From JADJNW01 sp964523725 (GTDB lineage: Bacteria > Bacteroidota > Bacteroidia > Chitinophagales > Saprospiraceae), in assembly GCA_964523725.1 (NCBI GenBank), contig CAZGAU010000049.1, positions 1-32,574 on the forward strand: a stretch of 32,574 nucleotides of DNA. The letters run 5' to 3'. The notes under the pieces are model-generated. The model had not been told where the DNA came from and did not search any database. It saw only the letters and a program-made list of their open reading frames with translations. Positions 16,357 through 24,968 of the stretch are shown here, one piece after another; positions within the stretch are counted from its first letter, which is position 1, and the number at the start of each line of letters is the position of its first letter. Both the position numbers and the translations under genes were made by a program.

Positions 16357-17376
16357 TCATAAGTATTGCACCGGATTAGTAACCACCTCCGTGCAATGGA
16401 GCGCAAAATTACTAAATTTTTTCGAGATTATTTCATACAATAATTCGATTGTAAACTGCTCACTTTCAAAATGTCCGATGTCAGCAATGACGATATTTCC
16501 ATCCGCATCAAAAAACTCATGATACTTGTAATCGGACGTGATAAAAACATCTGCGCCTTGCCCAATTGCCCGAGGTAGTAAAAATCCGCCTGCGCCGCCG
16601 CAAACCGCTACCGTTGAAACGTCTTCTTGTCGCAAAGCCGTATATTTTATACAACCGGCGCCCATCACTTGTTTGACGTGCTTGAGAAAATCCAGTTCTG
16701 TCATGGGTTCTGGCAACTCCCCAATCATGCCAGAGCCAACCAGGGAATTGGGGATATCCAGATCAAAAATTTCTGCCTGCAAATCCTGCTTGCGCAATAT
16801 GCTTTGCACTTGGTTTTCCAACCCTAGTGGTACCAGTGCTTCCAGCTTGATCCATTCTTCGCTGCCTTCGGCGGTATAATTGATTTGCTCAAAAGCACTG
16901 ATTTCGCTCAAGCCGGCATTGAGCAGTAAATTCCGGATTATTTTCAGGTTGTCATTCGTAACTGCAACGGAGATTTTCCTCAATGCTTTTTTCGGAGCCA
17001 GAATGCGGGTATTGATTAAGCCTAATTTTTCGCAAATTTTTGCATTCACCCCCTGATAATACACATTATCAAGGTTGGTATGGATCGCATAAATCGCGAT
17101 GTCATTTTTGATTGCCTTTAAAACCGTACGTTCTACATAATTCCGACCCGTAAGACGCTGCAGACCCCGAAATACGATTGGGTGGTGCGCCACAATCAAA
17201 TTACAGCTTTTCGCAATAGCCTCATCCACAATTGCTTCTGTGGAATCCAGACAACAAAGTACGCCTTTCAGTTCTGCATTCGGATCGCCCACGATCAGCC
17301 CGGCATTGTCGTAATCTTCCTGGTAAACAGGTGGTGCAATGGTTTCAAGGTAAGAGGTGAGTTCTTTTATTTTCAT
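16357..17376 (-). CDS. Nif3-like dinuclear metal centre protein
   Basis: A 339-residue protein of the Nif3/YbgI/YqfO family, which forms hexameric toroids with a two-metal site. Metal-binding blocks are visible: VAHHPIVF near residue 62-69, IYAIHTNLDN near 95-104, and IGHFESEQ near 300, supplying the terminal His and Glu. Between them lies the family's optional insertion domain (RKISVAVTND to LEALVPLGLENQV). It is shorter than usual: the glycine-rich GxYxxCSFxxxGxGxF stretch that I expect in long members is missing. Function in the family is unsettled; GTP cyclohydrolase-like annotation is a historical label. The start is the ATG at 17376 (MKIKELTSYLETIAPP), typical for the family. Confidence 0.88.
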   Translation of the reverse strand: MKIKELTSYLETIAPPVYQEDYDNAGLIVGDPNAELKGVLCCLDSTEAIVDEAIAKSCNLIVAHHPIVFRGLQRLTGRNYVERTVLKAIKNDIAIYAIHTNLDNVYYQGVNAKICEKLGLINTRILAPKKALRKISVAVTNDNLKIIRNLLLNAGLSEISAFEQINYTAEGSEEWIKLEALVPLGLENQVQSILRKQDLQAEIFDLDIPNSLVGSGMIGELPEPMTELDFLKHVKQVMGAGCIKYTALRQEDVSTVAVCGGAGGFLLPRAIGQGADVFITSDYKYHEFFDADGNIVIADIGHFESEQFTIELLYEIISKKFSNFALHCTEVVTNPVQYL

Positions 17377-17468
17377 TTTCTTTTGGATTCTGTTTCTTAG
17401 GTCACTTGCTGCTCAGTAATATTGGTGCCTGTTGTGCATGGTGGCTATTGGAACAGCAACCTTCGCCA

Positions 17469-17960
17469 TCACCAACTCCTGATCTTCTGCTCGATGGCCG
17501 TAGTTGAATATCCTTTGATATAAGGCAGGCTCCGCACCTCGCCGCCATTGGCCAGCACCACGTTCGAGCCGACGATATCTTTGGCTTGCCAGTCACCGCC
17601 TTTTACAAGAACGTCAGGCAATGCAATCCGGATGAGCTCCAAAGGGGTATCTTGTTCAAAAACCACTACTGCATCTACAAATTCGAGCGCTGCGAGCAAG
17701 TGCTGACGGGTAGTCTCGTCATTGATCGGGCGGTTGGGGCCTTTTAAACGGCGCACCGAATCGGCAGAATTCAAACCAATGATCAATCGGTCACCCAGAT
17801 CTTTGGCCTGAGCCAAATAGTGAATATGCCCGTAATGAAGAATGTCGAAGCACCCGTTGGTAAACACCACTTTTTGTCCGGTGGCTTTCCAAGATTCAAC
17901 GGTCTTTTGAATTTGCTTCCAATCCTGGATTTTGGACGCTATTTTTTCAATGCTGTTCAT
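17469..17960 (-). CDS. rfaE2: D-glycero-beta-D-manno-heptose 1-phosphate adenylyltransferase
   Basis: A 163-residue stand-alone nucleotidyltransferase equivalent to the C-terminal half of E. coli HldE. The cytidylyltransferase-fold signature FTNGCFDILHYGHIHYL contains the HxGH-type motif near residue 42-45. LLAALEFVDAVVVFEQDTP and the final YIKGYSTTAIEQKI (residues 147-160) are diagnostic. It makes ADP-heptose from heptose-1-phosphate and ATP for the lipopolysaccharide inner core. The kinase partner (rfaE1/hldA) is not in the window. It starts 12 bases after the stop of the flippase-like gene, so the two are likely co-transcribed. Confidence 0.92.
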   Translation of the reverse strand: MNSIEKIASKIQDWKQIQKTVESWKATGQKVVFTNGCFDILHYGHIHYLAQAKDLGDRLIIGLNSADSVRRLKGPNRPINDETTRQHLLAALEFVDAVVVFEQDTPLELIRIALPDVLVKGGDWQAKDIVGSNVVLANGGEVRSLPYIKGYSTTAIEQKIRSW

Positions 17961-17972
17961 ATCTTTGAATGC

Positions 17973-19040
17973 TCAGGCAACCGCCATTGGTTGATAGTTT
18001 CTATTGATATTGGGCAGCAGGATCAGCGACAAAATTCCCCACAGGATGTTGCAGCCCAATTGAACGGTAAAAAACGAGATGTTGGCAAAAGAAAATCCAT
18101 CATCCCCGCTAACGCCATAGAATCCCAGGGCCAACTGCGCCAGAAAATGGTAAGTGCCCATGCCCCCCGGCGAAGGAATAACCATTCCCCAGGCGCCGAA
18201 TACAAAGACCGTGAGCGCAGCAATAGCGGGGAGCTTGGAAGTGGGTTCAAACGCCAACATGCACATATAACCCATCAGAAAGAACATGCCCCAAATTACG
18301 ACGCTATGAAAAACAAACAGCCAGGGGCTACTAACCTTACCGATCGTTTTGAGTCCTTCAGCGAAGCCTTTGGCAATATCGACAATTTTTTGCACAATAC
18401 TCAGTCGCATTAATTGTTTGCGGAGGAGCCAGATAAGCCCCAAGCCAGTCACTCCAACAATGCCAAGATACAATAACAGCGTGCCTTTTCCGCCAAATTT
18501 TCCACTCAAATCGACGTAGTCATCGGCAAAAGTATAAATCGTATTGAAGTCAAGAAACAGCGCCAAAGCTGTTAAAAACAAGATGCTCAGCACATCCACC
18601 GCCCGATCCATTACTACCGTACCCATCACTTTTTCCACGCCGATTTTTTCGTAGCGGGCCATCATACCAGCACGTACGATCTCACCCATGCGAGGTAGTC
18701 CGAGATTTGCAAAATAACCGATGATAATGGTTAGAAATGCATTGATGAATTTCGGGGTATGTCCCATGGTACGCAGCAGCATATTCCAGCGGATGGCGCG
18801 GCTCACATTGCTTACCGCAAAGGCCACGAACACCAGCAAAATCCAGGAATAATTCACGCTTTGGAAATCATTCCACACCTTGCCGATGAGGCTGCAATCT
18901 TCAGCGGGGATGCCTTTCAACGCACAATCTTCCTGAAATGCAATATTCTGGCTTCTGTACACGAGGTACAAAATGGTGAAGCCGATGCCAAGAAAAAACA
19001 GGAATTTCAGGACGTTGAGCAGAAACTTTTTCGAAATCAT
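17973..19040 (-). CDS. Flippase-like integral membrane protein (lysylphosphatidylglycerol synthase TM family)
   Basis: A 355-residue polytopic inner-membrane protein of the PF03706 family, with about eight hydrophobic segments. Diagnostic stretches are SNVSRAIRWNMLL near residue 80, GLPRMGEIVRAGMMARYEKIG near 115-135 with VVMDRAVDVLSIL just after, and VIPSPGGMGTYHF near 290-302. The family comprises the membrane half of MprF and stand-alone proteins implicated in lipid or glycolipid flipping; no synthase domain is fused here. It sits between panD and rfaE2. The gap to panD is 45 bases, to rfaE2 only 12. A role in moving an envelope lipid is plausible but not shown. Confidence 0.85.
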   Translation of the reverse strand: MISKKFLLNVLKFLFFLGIGFTILYLVYRSQNIAFQEDCALKGIPAEDCSLIGKVWNDFQSVNYSWILLVFVAFAVSNVSRAIRWNMLLRTMGHTPKFINAFLTIIIGYFANLGLPRMGEIVRAGMMARYEKIGVEKVMGTVVMDRAVDVLSILFLTALALFLDFNTIYTFADDYVDLSGKFGGKGTLLLYLGIVGVTGLGLIWLLRKQLMRLSIVQKIVDIAKGFAEGLKTIGKVSSPWLFVFHSVVIWGMFFLMGYMCMLAFEPTSKLPAIAALTVFVFGAWGMVIPSPGGMGTYHFLAQLALGFYGVSGDDGFSFANISFFTVQLGCNILWGILSLILLPNINRNYQPMAVA

Positions 19041-19085
19041 TGCAGAAGATTCAAATGGTTTGATCGTTCATGGTTCAACGCGAAA

Positions 19086-19433
19086 CTACGCAATCCTATT
19101 ATTTTCATCCGGAAAAACGACGCTCGGCTGAAAGGTTTTTGCCTCTTCAAAATCCATCAGGGCATAAGCGATGATGATAACGGTATCGCCTACCTGCACC
19201 TTGCGGGCGGCTGCACCGTTGAGGCAGATCACGCCGGAGTTGCGCTCGCCTTTAATGATGTAGGTTTCAAAGCGCTCACCATTGTTGTTATTGACGATCT
19301 GCACTTTTTCCCCTTCGATCAGGTTGGCGGCATCCAGCAGCGCTTCGTCTATCGTGATGCTGCCGATATAATTGAGATTTGCCTCCGTGACGGTGGCGCG
19401 GTGTATTTTCGATTTAAAACGGTGGATTAGCAT
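19086..19433 (-). CDS. panD: Aspartate 1-decarboxylase
   Basis: A 115-residue pyruvoyl enzyme that converts L-aspartate to beta-alanine for pantothenate and CoA. The self-cleavage site is intact: YIGS places Gly24-Ser25 exactly at the canonical position, after MLIHRFKSKIHRATVTEA. Other conserved blocks are IIKGERNSGVICLNGAAAR and VGDTVIIIAYA. Length is normal. It lies downstream of panC on the same strand, but a 227-base gap with its own promoter separates them. No PanZ-type maturation factor is seen, as expected outside Enterobacteria. Confidence 0.96.
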   Translation of the reverse strand: MLIHRFKSKIHRATVTEANLNYIGSITIDEALLDAANLIEGEKVQIVNNNNGERFETYIIKGERNSGVICLNGAAARKVQVGDTVIIIAYALMDFEEAKTFQPSVVFPDENNRIA

Positions 19434-19481
19434 GATAAAAAAGAAAAAATTTGGTTTTTACAAAGCCAGTTTCACAATCGG

Positions 19482-19515
19482 GTGCAAATTTGCACATGAT
19501 CTTCACAAGAACAAA
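19482..19515 (-). promoter_or_regulatory. panD promoter with an embedded perfect palindrome
   Basis: On the minus strand TTTG (19515-19512), a 19-base spacer and CAAATTTG (19492-19485) form a Bacteroidota-type promoter about 52 bases before the panD ATG. The -7 box is the centre of a perfect 14-base palindrome, GTGCAAATTTGCAC (19482-19495). The palindrome could be an operator, or a by-product of the promoter motif. Confidence 0.5.
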
Positions 19516-19660
19516 ATAATATTGCGTAAGGTTTGACGAAAAAGTATCGGCAAAGTAACACTCCTATTATGATAGCGTTTGGGTATTGAAGCGCTCAAAG
19601 ATTTATCCCGTTGAGGTGTCTATTTTTTCAGGGTTGAAAGTAATTACACTACTCCAGGTT

Positions 19661-20515
19661 TCAGGTTTTGGTTAAAATCATATTATCAATCAACCTTACT
19701 TCGCCTGCCCATACGGCGGTACAGGCTACGGCGGTTTTGGCACCGTTCAAGCGTTCGAGCGGCAAGAGGGTATTACTGTCCACGATTTCAAAATACTCAG
19801 GGCGAAAGCCGGAAATATTAAGTTTTTCCAATGCAAAAGTCCGGATATCGCGCACCGAATAGTACTGCGAAGCCATTTCTCGTGCCTGCGCCAGGGTTTC
19901 ATAAATGATGGTTGCCTGCCTTCGCTGCTCAGGTGTAAGACGCACATTACGGGAGCTCATGGCAAGTCCGTCGGCTTCGCGAATCGTCGGGCACATGACC
20001 AATTCCACATTTGATCTGGACTGGCGAAGCATTTCTGCCACTACTCTTACCTGTTGGAAATCCTTTTGCCCCATGTAGAGCATGTCGGGTTGCACGATTT
20101 CAAGTAAGCGATTGACCACCTGGGCCACGCCTGTGAAATGCCCAGGACGAAAGGTTCCTTCCATTACTTTGTCGATTTGGCCGAAGTTGAAATCAGCCTT
20201 CACCTGCTGGTCGGGCGGATAAATTTCCGTTACTGTGGGCATAAAAAGTACATGACAACCAACCCCTGCGAGCATTTCGATGTCTCTTTCTGGCGTACGA
20301 GGATATTTTTCCAGGTCACGGGCATCATTAAACTGGGTAGGGTTGACGAAAATGCTGCACACCACGCAGTCATTGCTCTGCATCGCCTGCTCTACAAGCG
20401 CCAGATGCCCTTCGTGGAGCGCGCCCATGGTCGGCACAAAGCCGATCGTATTTCTTTTTTGGCATTCAGCCGCCAGAAATAGCTGGAGTTCTTTGATTTT
20501 TTTGAACAAAAACAT
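19661..20515 (-). CDS. panC: Pantothenate synthetase
   Basis: A 284-residue cytoplasmic enzyme that joins pantoate and beta-alanine with ATP. The family blocks are all present: FVPTMGALHEGHLAL (HIGH-type motif, near residue 27-41), SIFVNPTQF near 56, MLYMGQKDFQQ near 150 and LAMSSRNVRLT near 187 (KMSKS-equivalent). I use the ATG at 20515; the longer frame begins at a TTG at 20527. It is divergent from the starch-synthase-like gene, with 167 bases between the start codons. Together with panD it supplies CoA; panB is not in the window. Confidence 0.96.
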   Translation of the reverse strand: MFLFKKIKELQLFLAAECQKRNTIGFVPTMGALHEGHLALVEQAMQSNDCVVCSIFVNPTQFNDARDLEKYPRTPERDIEMLAGVGCHVLFMPTVTEIYPPDQQVKADFNFGQIDKVMEGTFRPGHFTGVAQVVNRLLEIVQPDMLYMGQKDFQQVRVVAEMLRQSRSNVELVMCPTIREADGLAMSSRNVRLTPEQRRQATIIYETLAQAREMASQYYSVRDIRTFALEKLNISGFRPEYFEIVDSNTLLPLERLNGAKTAVACTAVWAGEVRLIDNMILTKT

Positions 20516-20546
20516 AGAATGTTGCAAGCTTTTGAAAACCGATGGG

Positions 20547-20554
20547 CAAATATA
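20547..20554 (-). promoter_or_regulatory. -7 element TATATTTG of panC
   Basis: The minus strand reads TATATTTG, an exact TAnnTTTG match, 31 bases before the panC ATG. No clear TTG is found at the -33 position. Confidence 0.45.
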
Positions 20555-20616
20555 GACGTTTTCGTTAACAGCGTATTAAGTTGATACGTAAATAAGGAAA
20601 AGTCAGCCTTTTTTGC

Positions 20617-20624
20617 TAAATTTG
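20617..20624 (+). promoter_or_regulatory. -7 element TAAATTTG of the starch-synthase-like gene
   Basis: TAAATTTG followed by C matches TAnnTTTG and lies 58 bases before the ATG at 20683, predicting a leader of about 50 bases. It and the panC box are divergent and 62 bases apart. Confidence 0.5.
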
Positions 20625-20682
20625 CAGTTCTGTTCATAGAGCAGTTGGCGTAGGCTTTATATTTTTTTTAAATTTACCCTGT

Positions 20683-21501
20683 ATGAGTAAAACTAAAGTG
20701 CTGATTGTAACACAGGAAATGCAGCCTTATACTGCGCTCTCTGATATGGCAACCATTACAAGAATGCTTGCCCAGCATATTCAGGATAGTGGAATGGAAA
20801 TTCGTGTGCTGATGCCACGATTTGGTACCATCAATGAACGTCGCCATCGTTTGCATGAAGTAGTTCGCCTTTCAGGCATGAATATTATTGTGGACGACGA
20901 TGATTTTCCGCTGATTATCAAAGTAGCCTCGTTGCCGGAAGCCCGGATGCAGGTTTATTTTCTGGACAATGAAGACTTTTTCAAGCGAAAGTCCGTTTTC
21001 AAGGATGAAGAGGGCGAACCCTTTGACGACAATGCCGATCGAACGGTTTTTTTCTGCAAAGGGGTCATTGAAACGGTGAAAAAATTTGGTTGGGCGCCGG
21101 ATATTGTCCATTGCCACGGCTGGATGACGAGCCTGATTCCATTGTATCTGAAAACAGCTTACAAAGCGGATCCGCTCTTCCAGAATGCAAAAGTGGTATA
21201 CTCGGTATATGCCGATATGCTTGAAAAGTCGGTAGATGACAATTTTTTGGCAAAAGCTACCATCAATAATGTAACATCTGATGATCTGAATGCGTATCAA
21301 AACGGTAGTGGCGTGACCCTGCACAAAGGTGCAATCGCTTATGCCGATGCGATCATTCAAGGCAGCGAAACACTCAGCGACCACGTTAAGAATGAGTTGA
21401 AAAATCTGGATAAGCCCATTCTGCCCTTCGCAGGAGAGGAATATCTCACAGCTTATCTTGATTTTTATCAAACATTGCTGGAAGAAAAAGTCTCTGAGTA
21501 A
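20683..21501 (+). CDS. GT5-like 'glycogen/starch synthase' N-terminal domain protein, probably not catalytic
   Basis: A 272-residue protein matching only the N-terminal Rossmann lobe of GT5 glycogen/starch synthases. It shows VLIVTQEMQPY at the start, IRVLMPRFGTINERRHRLHEVVRLSG near residue 40-65, and WAPDIVHCHGWMTSLIPLYLK near 140-160. Two things are missing. The N-terminal ADP-glucose-binding KxGGL loop is replaced by TALSD (residues 17-21), and the whole C-terminal lobe with the catalytic and nucleotide-binding residues is absent. The protein ends cleanly at a stop, and short forms of this kind next to panC and a DUF4270 gene are, to my knowledge, widespread in Bacteroidota. So it is likely a conserved derived protein rather than a recent truncation. 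Glycogen synthesis should not be inferred from it. Confidence 0.8.
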   Translation: MSKTKVLIVTQEMQPYTALSDMATITRMLAQHIQDSGMEIRVLMPRFGTINERRHRLHEVVRLSGMNIIVDDDDFPLIIKVASLPEARMQVYFLDNEDFFKRKSVFKDEEGEPFDDNADRTVFFCKGVIETVKKFGWAPDIVHCHGWMTSLIPLYLKTAYKADPLFQNAKVVYSVYADMLEKSVDDNFLAKATINNVTSDDLNAYQNGSGVTLHKGAIAYADAIIQGSETLSDHVKNELKNLDKPILPFAGEEYLTAYLDFYQTLLEEKVSE

Positions 21502-21560
21502 ACGATTGCCCTTGCAAAATTTACACATTCTATTGTTGGGTATTCTCCGTGCTACAAGAA

Positions 21561-21582
21561 TTGATCCCGTGACCAGGATCAA
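21561..21582. terminator. Weak hairpin between the GT5-like gene and the DUF4270 gene
   Basis: The arms ttgatcc (21561-21567) and ggatcaa (21576-21582) pair perfectly around an 8-base loop, 60 bases after the stop codon. No T-run follows directly, so terminator activity is uncertain. Confidence 0.3.
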
Positions 21583-21652
21583 ATTCCCCCTCGTATGTTT
21601 TCTTAAACAAAGAATTACACAATCTTAAAAGACGCTACAAATTTAGACTGGT

Positions 21653-23023
21653 ATGAAGCAACTTGCTTTGTTCATAAGTGCTATTGCAATCGGGTTGATT
21701 TTTATCCCTGCTTGTACCGATCCTACTGAGATCGGCGCCGACCTGCTGGAAGGTGATAAGGCGGAAGTGGGCTTTACGGATACACTTACTGTTATTGCTA
21801 CGACCGAAAAAACGGATTCGATACTGACTTATTTTCCGGTGTTTTCGGCTTCGGAAGCCTTCCAGAGCTATCCGGTAGGCGAAATGGATGACCCAATTTT
21901 TGGTAAGTCCAAAGCGCAGGTTTACGCGCAGGTTTCACTCACTCAACTTTTGCCTGATCTGGAAGCTGCCGCAAAGATTGACTCCATTGTTTTGGTTTTG
22001 CCCTACGACACCGCCAATGTATATGGTTTTTTGAACCAGGATTACGGGCTTTCCATTCACCGGCTTACGGAAGATATGGATAATGACCTGAGTTATTACT
22101 CAAACGACTCTTTTCAATCGGATCTTACGCCGCTGGGCAGTAAACAGTTTCGCCCCCGCCTGGATAGTGTCACTATTTATGACTATCCGGTCACCGGCCG
22201 GGATACGCTCAAGGTGCCTCCGCAACTTCGCATTTCATTGCCAATTTCTTTTGCGCAGGAACTGGTAACGCTGGATACGGCTTTTTACAGAAGCGATAGT
22301 GCTTTTGTCAGTTACTTCAAGGGGATTCACATCAAGCCCACCACCGTGAACAGCGGTATGCTCAGTTTCAGGCTGCTTGATAGCCGGGCGGGTATATTCT
22401 TGTACTATGAAAGAGCGGATACAAGTAAACGACAATTCCGGTTTGAGTTCAATGCATTCCGGGCACGATCAGTTCAGATAGACCATGACTATAATGGCGC
22501 TATTGCCGAGCGCTACATCAATTCTGCGCCGCTTGGCGATAGCCTGGTATTTGTGCAGGGATTATCGGGGTTGATTACCAAACTGGAAATTCCACACATC
22601 AAAAACCTGAAAAACCTCGTCATCAATAAAGCTGAACTGGAAGTTCGGGTTGCCAATTTACCAGGGGATAACCTCGGTGTTTTCAAACCGGTTCCTCAGC
22701 TTTTATTGCTCTCGCCGGACGATGATGGCGATCTGGTTACTATTGATGATATCTCTATATTGTTGCCGCAGGGTCTGACTATTCTTAGGCAGGCTTATGG
22801 CGGCATACCTGCCAATGGCAAACCAGGAGAACCAATGGTTTATAATATGAATATTTCTACCCATGTTCAGGGGATGATTGACGGACTCAGGGAGAATGTT
22901 TTGTATTTGAATGTCTTTAACAGAAATCAAAATCCATCGCGTGTACCCTTATACGGCGCCAAGCATCCAGAATATTCAATCAAATTAAAAGTAGCATTTA
23001 GTAGACTGCCCAATCCGGGCTAA
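21653..23023 (+). CDS. DUF4270 lipoprotein
   Basis: A 456-residue predicted lipoprotein. The signal peptide ends in a lipobox FIPAC with the lipidated cysteine at residue 21, followed by TDPTEIGADLL, the typical opening of DUF4270 proteins. The rest is beta-rich without catalytic motifs. Recognisable family features are SYPVGEMDDPIFGKSKAQVYAQ near residue 75-97 and late segments describing paired beta-domains. It is probably anchored in the outer membrane. Function is unknown; the family is confined to Bacteroidota and commonly lies near the short starch-synthase gene and glmS, as here. The glmS start is 50 bases downstream. Confidence 0.85.
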   Translation: MKQLALFISAIAIGLIFIPACTDPTEIGADLLEGDKAEVGFTDTLTVIATTEKTDSILTYFPVFSASEAFQSYPVGEMDDPIFGKSKAQVYAQVSLTQLLPDLEAAAKIDSIVLVLPYDTANVYGFLNQDYGLSIHRLTEDMDNDLSYYSNDSFQSDLTPLGSKQFRPRLDSVTIYDYPVTGRDTLKVPPQLRISLPISFAQELVTLDTAFYRSDSAFVSYFKGIHIKPTTVNSGMLSFRLLDSRAGIFLYYERADTSKRQFRFEFNAFRARSVQIDHDYNGAIAERYINSAPLGDSLVFVQGLSGLITKLEIPHIKNLKNLVINKAELEVRVANLPGDNLGVFKPVPQLLLLSPDDDGDLVTIDDISILLPQGLTILRQAYGGIPANGKPGEPMVYNMNISTHVQGMIDGLRENVLYLNVFNRNQNPSRVPLYGAKHPEYSIKLKVAFSRLPNPG

Positions 23024-23073
23024 TCATAAAGTAGCAATTAAACACCATTACTAAACCCTAAAAACTTTTATTT

Positions 23074-24915
23074 ATGTGTGGAATTGTAGCATACATCGGA
23101 CAAAAAGAAGCCTATCCGATTTTGGTGAAAGGCTTGCAACGCCTCGAATATCGGGGCTATGACAGTGCTGGCGTGGCATTGTACAATGGAGACATCAGGA
23201 TTTTCAAAAAGAAAGGAAAAGTCCAGGAACTTGTCGACTCGGTAGAGACATTGTCGAAACACGGGACAATGGGTATAGGGCATACCCGCTGGGCAACGCA
23301 CGGCGTTCCTGATGATATCAATGCGCACCCGCATGCTTCGGGTAACCGTCGCCTGGTGTTGGTGCACAACGGTATTATTGAAAACTACTCCTCGCTGAAA
23401 AAAGCGCTGGAAAAAGAAGGACACCGCTTTGAAAGTGAAACAGACACGGAAGTACTGGTACATTTGATTGAAGCAATCCAGGAGCGTGAGAATTTACCGA
23501 TTGAAGAAGCGGTGCGCGTAGCGCTCACGCGCGTGGTGGGTGCTTACGCTATTGTAGTGATGGACAGACACGAACCGGGTAAACTGGTAGCAGCACGCAA
23601 GGCAAGCCCTTTGGTGATAGGCATTGGAGAAGATGAATATTTTCTGGCTTCCGATCCTACACCGATCATCGAGCACACCAAAAAGGTCATTTACCTGAAC
23701 GATGAGGATATCGCTGTAGTAGAACGAAACGGCGATTTACAGATCAAGAAAATTGAAAGTAACGAGATACAAACGCCATTTATCCATGAGTTGGATATGA
23801 AAATTGAAGCCCTGGAAAAAGGCGGTTATGATTATTTCATGCTCAAGGAAATCTACGAGCAGCCCAATACCATCGCCGATGCCATGCGCGGCCGGATCAA
23901 TTTGCAAGAAAACTGGGCAATCCTGGGCGGTTTGGAAAAAATTTACGACGAAATTGCTGATGCTCAACGGTTTATTATTGCAGCTTGCGGTACTTCCTGG
24001 CACTCGGGTTTGATTGGCGAATATTTGATCGAAGATCTTGCCCGCATTCCGGTAGAAGTAGAGTATGCTTCGGAGTTGCGCTATCGCAATCCAATTCTTA
24101 CCGACAAAGATGTGGTGATTGCGATTTCACAATCCGGAGAAACCGCTGATACACTTGCTGCAGTAGAGTTGGCGAAAGAAAAAGGCGCGAAGGTTTACGG
24201 TATTGTGAATGTGGTCGGTTCCTCCATTGCACGTGCTACGGATTCGGGTTCTTACATCCACGCCGGGCCGGAAATTGGGGTAGCTTCTACCAAAGCTTTT
24301 ACCGGTCAGGTTACGATTCTAACACTGATGGCACTGATGCTTGCGCAGAAACGCGGCGAAATTTCGGAAGACCGTTTGCAGGAATTATTGTCGGAATTGA
24401 CTCGCATTCCCGAAAAGGTTAAAAAAGTGATGGAAAAAAATCTGCAAATCGAGTACATTGCAGGTGAAATTAAAGACAAGCCCAATGCGTTATACCTGGG
24501 GCGGGGTTATAATTTCCCGGTAGCGCTGGAAGGTGCACTGAAATTGAAAGAAATTTCTTACATTCACGCAGAAGGTTATCCTGCCGCCGAGATGAAGCAC
24601 GGACCTATTGCGCTTATTGACGAGCAGATGCCGGTGATTGTAATCGCTACCAACCGCAGCGCTTATGATAAAATTGCAAGCAATATCCAGGAGGTAAAAG
24701 CTAGAAAAGGCATTGTGATTGCAATCGTAACCGAAGGCGACGAAGTTATCAGTAAAATGGCGGATCACACGATCGAAATTCCGGACACGGAAGAGCCATT
24801 TACACCGCTGCTGTCGGTCATTCCGTTGCAGTTACTTTCTTATCATATCGCGGTCATGCGGGGCTGTAATGTGGACCAACCTCGCAACCTTGCGAAGTCT
24901 GTTACTGTTGAATAA
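23074..24915 (+). CDS. glmS: Glutamine--fructose-6-phosphate aminotransferase (isomerising)
   Basis: A 613-residue enzyme making glucosamine-6-phosphate, the entry to peptidoglycan and lipid A amino sugars. The N-terminus MCGIVAYIG exposes the catalytic Cys2 of the class II glutaminase domain (about 2-220), with GIGHTRWATHG near 68-78. Two SIS isomerase domains follow. The first contains ACGTSWHSG (near 305) and ISQSGETADT (near 350); the second ends with the conserved DQPRNLAKSVTVE. Length is normal. I saw no glmS ribozyme-like element in the 50-base upstream gap, as expected outside Firmicutes. Confidence 0.97.
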   Translation: MCGIVAYIGQKEAYPILVKGLQRLEYRGYDSAGVALYNGDIRIFKKKGKVQELVDSVETLSKHGTMGIGHTRWATHGVPDDINAHPHASGNRRLVLVHNGIIENYSSLKKALEKEGHRFESETDTEVLVHLIEAIQERENLPIEEAVRVALTRVVGAYAIVVMDRHEPGKLVAARKASPLVIGIGEDEYFLASDPTPIIEHTKKVIYLNDEDIAVVERNGDLQIKKIESNEIQTPFIHELDMKIEALEKGGYDYFMLKEIYEQPNTIADAMRGRINLQENWAILGGLEKIYDEIADAQRFIIAACGTSWHSGLIGEYLIEDLARIPVEVEYASELRYRNPILTDKDVVIAISQSGETADTLAAVELAKEKGAKVYGIVNVVGSSIARATDSGSYIHAGPEIGVASTKAFTGQVTILTLMALMLAQKRGEISEDRLQELLSELTRIPEKVKKVMEKNLQIEYIAGEIKDKPNALYLGRGYNFPVALEGALKLKEISYIHAEGYPAAEMKHGPIALIDEQMPVIVIATNRSAYDKIASNIQEVKARKGIVIAIVTEGDEVISKMADHTIEIPDTEEPFTPLLSVIPLQLLSYHIAVMRGCNVDQPRNLAKSVTVE

Positions 24916-24925
24916 ATATTAAGAT

Positions 24926-24942
24926 ACCGAACGGCATTCGGT
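24926..24942. other. Short hairpin in the glmS-DUF4290 gap
   Basis: The arms accgaa (24926-24931) and ttcggt (24937-24942) pair around a 5-base loop, 10 bases after the glmS stop. It may be a weak attenuator or processing site between the two genes; there is no strong T-run after it. Confidence 0.3.
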
Positions 24943-24968
24943 GATTTTCAAAAGTTTAAAGTTAAAAA

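Noticed and set aside
20872..21582. Minus-strand open frame of 236 codons opposite the GT5-like gene
   Set aside because: The plus-strand frame has family motifs and a promoter; the minus frame has neither.
23024..23073. A glmS ribozyme upstream of glmS
   Set aside because: The gap to DUF4270 is only 50 bases, too short for the ribozyme, and no matching pairing pattern is visible.
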